Positions 57,265 through 64,000 of a stretch of DNA of 64,000 bases are shown in pieces. A program made the position numbers and the translations under genes. Every line of letters starts with the position of its first letter. Position 1 is the first letter of the stretch. Origin of the DNA: Poa pratensis (Eukaryota; Streptophyta; Magnoliopsida; Poales; Poaceae); NCBI GenBank assembly GCA_947311845.1, contig CAMZMU010000052.1:140755733-140819732 (forward strand), in the 5' to 3' direction. A model generated the notes under the pieces. That model searched no databases. It was not told the origin of the DNA and saw only the letters and a program-made list of their open reading frames with translations.

Positions 57265-57845
57265 TCTCTACGAATACTAAACTCCCTATGATTCTTGCCT
57301 TCTCCTTACTTCACATGTCAACATCAAGATGGGTCCCACTTAAATATTATTTAATAAAATACTAAGTTACACACTACACCATGGTGGCACATTGAACCCA
57401 TCTATATTCCACAGCTACACAAAAATATGTTGGATAGATACACATATTTGTATAAATTTGGTGAAAAACTGGTGTTCCCAGCTATATAAAAAATGAAAAT
57501 TGTGACCGTGAAAAAGAAAATAGTTATATTTCCTCTTAAAATTTCTCGTTTTTACAAATACTAATCTCACTAAGATTGTTGCCTTCTTATTGCTTCACAT
57601 GTCCCAATCAAGATGGACACGGTTAAATATTATTTAGTGAAATACTAAGTTTTAGACTACACCATGGTGGACCATGGACCCCATCTGTAGGTCTACAAAA
57701 AAGTTTGATACATACATATGTTTTTTTTAATATATTTGTTAAATCTTCGATGAAAAATTGGTATTACTAGCTACACAAAAAAGAAAATTATGATTGTGAA
57801 AAAATAAAAATACCCATATTTCCCCTTGAAATTTCTCCTTTTTAT
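57265..57845 (+). repeat. Diverged tandem duplication of the Helitron 5' terminus
   Basis: Two direct copies of about 285 bp (57265-57548 and 57549-57845) share the order ACxAATACTAAxCTC, TTGCCTTCT, TTCACATGTC, AATCAAGATGG, TTAAATATTATTTA, ACTACACCATGGTGG and GAAATTTCTC. They differ by many substitutions and small indels. Confidence 0.8.
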
Positions 57846-59540
57846 GTAGCCCAAAATACAAAATGCTTACAAAAATTCAAGAGCACGTACAATACATACA
57901 CGTAGTTGTATTATTCATTGGCCAAATACTGAAAACTAAACATTTTGTTTCAATTTTTGTAAAAAAGAAAATGTTGTGAGCTCAAAGCTATATGCATTTA
58001 CGTCAACTCTCTCCCTTATATATCCTTTCTCTATCGCCAGCGCCCAGCATAGCGTCGCGCCGATTAAGCCACACAAAATCATTTCTCTTCTTCCGCTTTA
58101 CTCTATCTGTATTTTACCAAAAACATTCGTTCCGCTGTAAATTTTGCCCATCTCTCCACGCACAGATTTGGCTCCATTAAGCCTCTTGGAATACGGGGCA
58201 CCTCCATCTCCGATGTTGCCTCTCAAGTCCAAAGTTAACTTGCAAGTCCACATGTGGTCCCCCTCGATGCATACTTTTGTGGCCACCCAATGCCAGTGAG
58301 GTGAAGGACTTACTACATATGTCGCATTAGTTGCATGTGAATACTCACATCAGCTCTCGCATCAGCCATTGATGTCGCCGTTGCTGTTAGTGGTGCTCGA
58401 TTTGGTGATGGTCAAAGCTGCGGTTGATATCGTGAGCAACAATTCGATGGTGAATGGGGTGGTATGATGAGTTAGACGCATTTTGTTTGATGCCACCTAA
58501 TTATTGATAAAAGATCATTTTTGTCTTTATTTGTGAACCTTTTCTCTACATTTTGTTTGCTTATATATTTGTCACTTATATTAAGAGAACATATTGTGTA
58601 AGCAAGTGCATGTGTGTATTTGGTAGATGGTTGGATGCATACACTGAAAAGGAGCTATGTGTGTCTAGCCTCACCTGATGTCGTTAGAGTGCAGAAAAGT
58701 CATGACTCATGAGCGTACAATGCTAAAATAACATGTGACGTGTGGTGAAGATGACTAACTATATGTTTTGAGATAGTCATTCCTGGAATTAGATATATAC
58801 TAAAAAACTATTGGTGGTATTCATGCCATTTATTTTAGTTTATATTTTATTTTATGTAATATGGATCAGATTAAAATGTCATGCAAACCATTTAAGATCT
58901 CACTTTGCTCTGCTTTTTGGTGCATTATTTAGTGTTTATCGGTATAATATTCTTCCATTTATATAGTATCGATTGTACTCGATCGAATTGATTGAATTTT
59001 ATAGGACATAATTATACCAACTACTACTGATTGTGAGATAATTACTGTCAGAAAATTCTACTTGATTTTATTACAATAAATCAATAACCTTGAGTATTTT
59101 GATGTATAATCAAGTCGTGAATAATTAGCTCTTGAGTCTGCAATGTTCATCTTATATATCGTACATTGTATACAGATTGTCGCAAATTTGTTCAATTATT
59201 TTGTTGGAATCTTCATAGAACCATGTACACAATTTAACTTTCATGACATTTCATAATTATGGTCGTATTTTGATTTTCTATCTGAGTATCTGAGAGCTTA
59301 AGCTTTTCTATAGCGTCATGTGTTTTATTTATTGAGTGATGTAGGTCTATTATTTCTATAACTCACACAACTATGTTCTTTTCCTTACTTTCCTATGTTT
59401 ATGTGAGGATGTTTGAGTGATCGTGTTGCAAGAGAGTGAATGAGTGACTATTTTTTTATTATTACTACTCTATATATGTTTTGCTAAAAATACATCGATT
59501 GTATTAGACGGACACGGCAACGCGTGTCTTTTCCTTCTAG
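57265..59540 (+). mobile_element. Non-autonomous Helitron (2,276 bp)
   Basis: Starts TCTCTACGAATACTAAAC right after A (57264) and ends CTAG right before T (59541). A 6-bp hairpin GACACG-GCAACG-CGTGTC (59511-59528) lies 12 nt before the end. These are the canonical Helitron termini (5' TC, 3' hairpin + CTRR, A|T target, no TSD). Excision in silico restores the LINE reading motif, fixing both ends. There is no Rep/helicase ORF. The interior near 58016-58200 has a TATATA box and CT-rich leader-like sequence, possibly a captured gene 5' end. Confidence 0.88.
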
Positions 59541-59907
59541 TTCACGCTACAGGAAGTAACATCACAAGAAGAAAACACAGTCTTAAGCTGAAACTTCAGT
59601 TCATCAATGGTTGCCCCAAGCGGAGAAACATCAGCTTCACGTCTGTTTAGTACGAGCATTGAGCAGTTGTGAATCCGTCTCCAGAACGACGTGAATAGCA
59701 CCAAGGTGTTCAGCTAGTCTCCACTTTCTACCTGATACTTCTCGTTTTGCGCCATATGCAACGGAAAAATCAGTACATACTTCAGGTGGCTTTGCTGCGG
59801 TAGGTGATCTTCCATGTCTTCTTCAGCAAGTGACTTGGCAGCTGCAGGTGCGTGCACCGTGCTGCCGCTGCAATGGACGGAGCTGCCGTGCTTCATGGAC
59901 AGTCTTC

Positions 59908-61586
59908 AGATTAGCTTTGGAGCTTCAAGAGTAGCCTTTAGCTCCCTCTTCGATACCCCTCGCGTCGCCCCCCCCCCCCCCCCCCCTAGGGGCGCACCAC
60001 GCGCAGAAGCCGCCGGCTCGCCGCCGTCTGGCCACCCCTGCCGCTGCCGTCGCCGGCCCCGGCCGCGGCGGTGGCGGCGCCGCTCTGCTGCCAAAAGGTG
60101 GCTGAGGGGAGGCCCTCTCGCGCAGGTGGTGGATCGGCCCGTGGGGGCGGCGGCGGTCGGGGAGGTGGACGTCGAGCCGGCGGGCTCAGACGGAGCTGCG
60201 GGTGGCGAGCTGGTGCTGCGGAGCGCGGCTGCCGGTCCTGCGGCGCCTGTGGAGGGGGCGCGCGCCCGATGGGCTTGGTGGGCCAGATCTGGGCGGATGC
60301 GTGCTTGGCGTTCTCGTCGCGCTGGGTGCGGCGACGTCAGAGGCTCGGCGGTGCGACGAGGAAGGAGGCCGCGCAGTAAGGCGTGTGCGGTGCGGGTGCT
60401 GGGCGTAGTGACGGGCGACATCGAGCCGAGGCGGAGGACGCGCAGAGGCAGGAGGCCGGTGAGGCGCGGGGCAGTACGGCTCATCATGCTCTGCGTGGGG
60501 CGGCGCGGCGCTGGGCGCGCGGCGGCGGCCCCGGGTCTTGGGTCCGGCATGGTTGGTGCGGCCAGGGGCGCCCTGGCTACCATGGATAGAGCAGAGTCAA
60601 GCTGCAGCAGCGGGGTCGGCGGGTCGGGGGAGGTTGGAAGGCTCTGTGCGATGGTTGCGCCGCCATCGCACATGATGTGTTTGTTTCAGTGGGTGTGGAG
60701 GCCGGCGGTGCCGCGGGTTTCCCCGCCTTGGTCCGGCTGCGTGGGATTGGAGGCTCGAGTGCTCCGGGCGAAAGCCTAACGACGCGACGTTCGTGGACGC
60801 CGTTCTCCCTCTTGAGGGGTCGTCTTGGAGCTCCTCGATCCTCCTCGGTCCTGGACCTCCTATTCGGGTGAAGACTTGTACCCTGTTTGTGCAGGGTCGG
60901 ACGACGGCGTCGATCTTCGTCGCCTCCCCTCTTAAGGGCGTCGTTTTGAAGATGGTGGTTCCTATGTGCACACCCGTGGGCTGGACTCACACAACATCGT
61001 GGTTGGCAGCGGCTGACGATGTCTTGGGTGCTAGGTGGCGAGTCACGGCATGTCCTTCGTCACCAACAGTCCGTGATGCGTCCCGCTGTGAAGTTGTGAA
61101 GTCGGAGCTGCGTGTCGCGGGCGGGCAGGCTGGCAACGATGCCATTTTTTACAGTGGCCTCTCGGACTACGTGGGTGCAAGGTGTGCAGCTTTCTCCGGT
61201 GAAGCTCTTCGTTGAAGTCGGAGCTGCCTCCACCTCGACGCTTTGGGTCGACTGTTTGGCATAGGCCGACATAGTGTTCTGCGTCGGTTGCGGCGAGGGC
61301 AAAGTCGGTGGTCGTCGAAGGTGAAGTCGGAATCGCTTGCTCGGGGAGGAGTGACGACGATGACACTCGGTGACGACCTTTGATGATGTTTCTCTCCTTG
61401 CAGAGTGTGTGTTTCATGTGGGTGGCCAGGTCGACCGGTCTGTCCAATGTGGTGTTCCATAACTGCATTGGTGCATTTGTAACGGTTTTCGGCCGGTTCC
61501 CCGATAATGAACCGGTCAATTCCCTCCTACTTTTTTAATAAATTGTGGCAATGTTGCCCGTTTGTTAAAAAAAAAGATTAGCTTTG
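59908..61586 (+). mobile_element. 1.65-kb non-LTR retroposon with 12-bp TSD
   Basis: The body (59920-61574) is flanked by AGATTAGCTTTG at 59908-59919 and 61575-61586. The 3' end is TTGCCCGTTTGTT plus an A-run, orientation plus. The first ~900 bp is very GC-rich with a C22-type run (59969-59991); the rest is UTR-like. Long frames on both strands of the GC-rich part are compositional. No endonuclease or RT was found, so it is a non-autonomous element or lost its ORF. It sits in or beside the same LINE fragment that holds the Helitron. Confidence 0.82.
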
Positions 61587-63660
61587 CCCTATAGGTGGCT
61601 GTTTGCTGGAAATTTGGTAGAAAACAACTGTTGCTGGTCGTGTCAATCAACAGAAATGGCACCGCATGAGAACGAAAATCTGAAACTATTTTGAGCGAGA
61701 CAGCGAGAGGCCAGGGGCCAAGGGCAAAGCATCGTCAGGCATTGGCACGCGCTGCTGTTTCTTGTCGTCAGCAATGAGCAAACACATTGCATGTGGGTGT
61801 GCAACAAAAGGCTACCGTGCTCCGTGCTAGAAGTACTTTAGGTGCTGTACCGTGCGCGTAATTTTAATAACTTGTAAACAATTGGTAGACAGATATCCAG
61901 TTTACCCAATTATTTTTGGTAACTTGTGCGAAAATAAAAAACAATTGAGTAAACTTGATGTATATATGTCTACAATATTCCAAAATTCTAAAACTAAATT
62001 CGATCTACACTTGGAGAGAAAACGGGTTCGGCCATGGATAGTGTCTCCAAATTTGTCTTTTGTGTCTGATACTCACAAATTGATTTGACTGTTTTGCTCC
62101 CTTTACGTGTATATCAAATTTGGATCATAATTTATTGAAATGTGACACTCTTTTTGCCAACTCTCTCTCACGCCTTTTTTCAGCATTTTAACTGTTTAAC
62201 AATACCAATTGGTAGCACGGTAGCACATGATGTGCTCGTCAATAGAACTCTTCTTTGTGTGTCTCGTGCTACTCCAATTTGTGGAACCAACTGTGAGCTA
62301 GCACCTCCTCGAAACAGGCTTGCGTCCCACTATATTAATATAGCAACCACCTAATACAACTGTGAGATCGCTGTTGGGGCAAACAACACAAATAAAACCA
62401 AGAGAAAAACAAAAGAAAGAAAATAGAGAAACTAATGTCAAAGACGCCAACCGACAAAAGCAAAGACGCCCTGCAAGAATTCCACCACATTCCTATATCG
62501 CTGAATTACCGCGTACCAAGCAACACCTTCAAGAAGGAATACGACGATGACGACGCTGCAAACCGGACGATCCTATAAATCTCCAGGTACACGGATATGT
62601 GTGAGGAGGCGGTACAACCGACGCCCAAGGTGAGCTAGCGCCTTCCCTTGGCAAGTTTGCCATGCATTTTTAAGATCTTTTTAGATGGAAGTCTCTTTAT
62701 TAAACCTTAAGAATCAAGTTGGTGGAGATGAAGAAGTGTTCAATGAACATTTTTTGTTATGTCATACATGTAGTCATATAATAAGACACAAAAAAGGTGG
62801 AGATTTTTGGCTCTTGGGTTGCAGTGCTCTTGCTGTTTAAAAAATCAAAATAAAATGAGTGTCAAAACATTCTAAAAAAATCAGATGTAGCCAGTGGTGT
62901 TTCCCACTAACTTGAAAAAAAAGTTAATATTAATATTTTGTATTCTGAGTTACACAAAGATTAGAAAAGTTTGGATTTGAGTATGCACATTTTTTTAATA
63001 TGTAATTATTTTTAGATTTTGTCATTTTTATTTAGCTCATAATACAAAATATTTTTAGTTGTTATTTTGCATATTTGTGGGATACACTCATACTCATATG
63101 GCCCCAGATTTTTTTTGAAACTCGTAATTTTTTTGGAGAGAGCATTATTGCTTTGGAGCCAAAGACACTTCTCGCAAAAATACATGTTATATATGCATGA
63201 CCTATAAATTAAAATATACGAAAAAATGTAACTAATATGACATGTTGTACAATGGAGAGATGTGTCATATGATTCTTAACAAGATATCATCTCTTAACTA
63301 CGTGTCAGTGTTAAGATAATACCATTTTACATGTCCATATACTCTGTCCAACTTTACTTTAGCAGTGAATAGCTCGACGTGGTTGATAAATATAATTAGC
63401 ATACTCTTAAATCGTGCAATTTGTGACTGAACTTTGCAAATCCGGTAAAGGTTGTCACTTTGGCATTAGTTCTTTGTAAATGGATATTCGTCAATTCGTA
63501 ATTAATTTTTTGTTATCAAGAGAGAGGCATATCTCGTCACGACAATAGACTGACAGTATTAGTATCGTATTCCAGCATCTCAATATGCAGAATCACTTTC
63601 ATATTCAGAAAAGTGCGCAGTTCAGAACAGTGACAGCGGTCGCACCTAACCAGATCAGCT
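61587..63660. other. Intergenic AT-rich DNA, nothing recognised
   Basis: 61587-61650 probably continues the older LINE interrupted by the retroposon. The remainder shows no conserved frame, and TIRs were not seen. Confidence 0.4.
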
Positions 63661-63668
63661 AAAAAGCC

Positions 63669-63773
63669 TTTAAATACCCGTGACACCACGCGACCTCCCT
63701 GTTTCCGCTCCAGGACACGGACGAGCCGTCGCGCAGCCTCCGTCCATCGGCTCCTCTCTCCCCCGCTAGACAT
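63669..63773 (+). promoter_or_regulatory. Promoter and first (leader) exon of a gene leaving the window
   Basis: TTTAAATA (63669-63676) acts as a TATA-like element. A CT-rich leader to CCCCGCTAGACAT follows, then a consensus GTGAGT donor at 63774. An ATG (63772) straddles the donor. Intron-like T-rich sequence follows to the window end, with a CTGCAG acceptor-like site at 63985-63990. The encoded protein is outside the window. Confidence 0.5.
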
Positions 63774-64000
63774 GTGAGTCCTAGTGATCCTCCGAGGAGA
63801 TTTCCTTCTGATTACCCTACCTCGTTCTTATTCTCGTATCCCTTCTGATCGCTCGAGCCCTGGGGGTGATTTCTAGTGGTTATTTTCAGTTCCTTTCTGT
63901 ATTTGGATCGTTTCATTCGTACTGATTCGGAGGCAACATCTCCAGTTACTGATAGCTTTATAGGATGTCGAATCATACTAGATTCTGCAGCCAATCAACT

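Larger units (their letters stand above)
57125..59770 (-). pseudogene. LINE C-terminal RNase H fragment, split by a Helitron
   Basis: Minus-strand pieces 59735-59541 (LGAIHVVLETDSQLLNA, then in another frame READVSPLGATIDELKFQL) and 57264-57125 (NRPAHELASIGWSCDV, ALLWEYEVPAQIAGL, a stop and TAATAAAG) are the two halves of the RNase H-like domain ending many plant LINE ORF2s. Removing 57265-59540 rejoins them as REFNRPAHELA, the family's usual motif. Single-base frame changes remain in the first half. Confidence 0.8.

Noticed and set aside
57276..57845. Short LTRs of a small retroelement (TRIM)
   Set aside because: The two copies are directly adjacent with no interior, PBS or PPT; they are a tandem duplication inside the Helitron.
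59814..60990. Long Arg/Ala/Gly-rich ORFs on both strands
   Set aside because: All fall in the GC-rich head of the retroposon and overlap each other in most frames, as expected from composition.
1..64000. Prokaryote-style operon, defence or biosynthetic system
   Set aside because: Introns, MITEs, LINEs and LTR elements show plant nuclear DNA; the genes are unrelated neighbours without shared pathway evidence.

Overview
This is plant nuclear DNA from a grass. Spliced genes with GT-AG introns, Stowaway-type MITEs, L1-type LINEs, a tRNA-derived SINE, a Helitron and nested LTR retrotransposons all point to the large, repeat-rich genome of a Pooideae/Triticeae species (wheat, barley, rye, Aegilops or a relative). 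The polyamine oxidase gene closely resembles rice OsPAO3 as I remember it. The exact species cannot be read from the sequence alone.

Host genes. At 1.2-2.05 kb lies the C-terminal LRR part of an NLR resistance gene without its NB-ARC. At 4.36-5.79 kb (-) is a two-exon bromodomain+NET (GTE/BET-type) factor. At 9.84-10.15 kb (-) is a 104-aa ORF with a good TATA box and no recognised family. At 14.3-15.0 kb (-) is an uncertain small two-exon gene. At 15.65-19.72 kb (-) is a ten-exon peroxisomal polyamine oxidase with a long, uORF-bearing leader. At 33.3-34.65 kb (-) is a three-exon DEDDh exonuclease of the DPD1 organelle-DNA type. At 37.5-40.3 kb (+) is a compact two-exon MED15-like Mediator subunit with KIX, Q-rich and C-terminal regions. 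A promoter and first exon of a further (+) gene appear at 63.67-63.77 kb and run off the window.

Mobile DNA fills the rest. There is a 2.3-kb TA-flanked Tc1/Mariner-like element (6.8-9.1 kb). There are two Stowaway MITEs, one a perfect 121-bp palindrome inside PAO intron 1. A SINE with a 16-bp TSD sits at 21.1 kb. A Harbinger-like segment carries a decayed Myb/SANT-like gene (24.7-26.7 kb). A 5'-truncated LINE has a 13-bp TSD (27.7-31.3 kb), and a 0.75-kb retroposon has a 15-bp TSD (31.6-32.3 kb). A 14.3-kb nest (40.3-54.65 kb) has a short-LTR Copia element on (-) interrupted in one LTR by a 9.3-kb gag-only long-LTR element on (+); the pair landed about 50 bp after the MED15-like stop codon. 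At 57.1-61.6 kb one LINE RNase H fragment is split by a Helitron (2,276 bp), and a 1.65-kb retroposon with a 12-bp TSD lies beside it.

The most consequential observation is that the PAO, exonuclease and GTE genes, and the LINE and Myb ORFs, are each broken by single-base gaps or gains, mostly inside homopolymers, while their splice phases and protein similarity are otherwise intact. This looks more like residual consensus error in a long-read assembly than coordinated pseudogenisation. No previously undescribed multi-gene system was evident. The novelty here lies in nested-element architecture, possible uORF control of PAO, a short MED15-like gene with a retroelement in its 3' UTR, and an uncharacterised TATA-driven small ORF.
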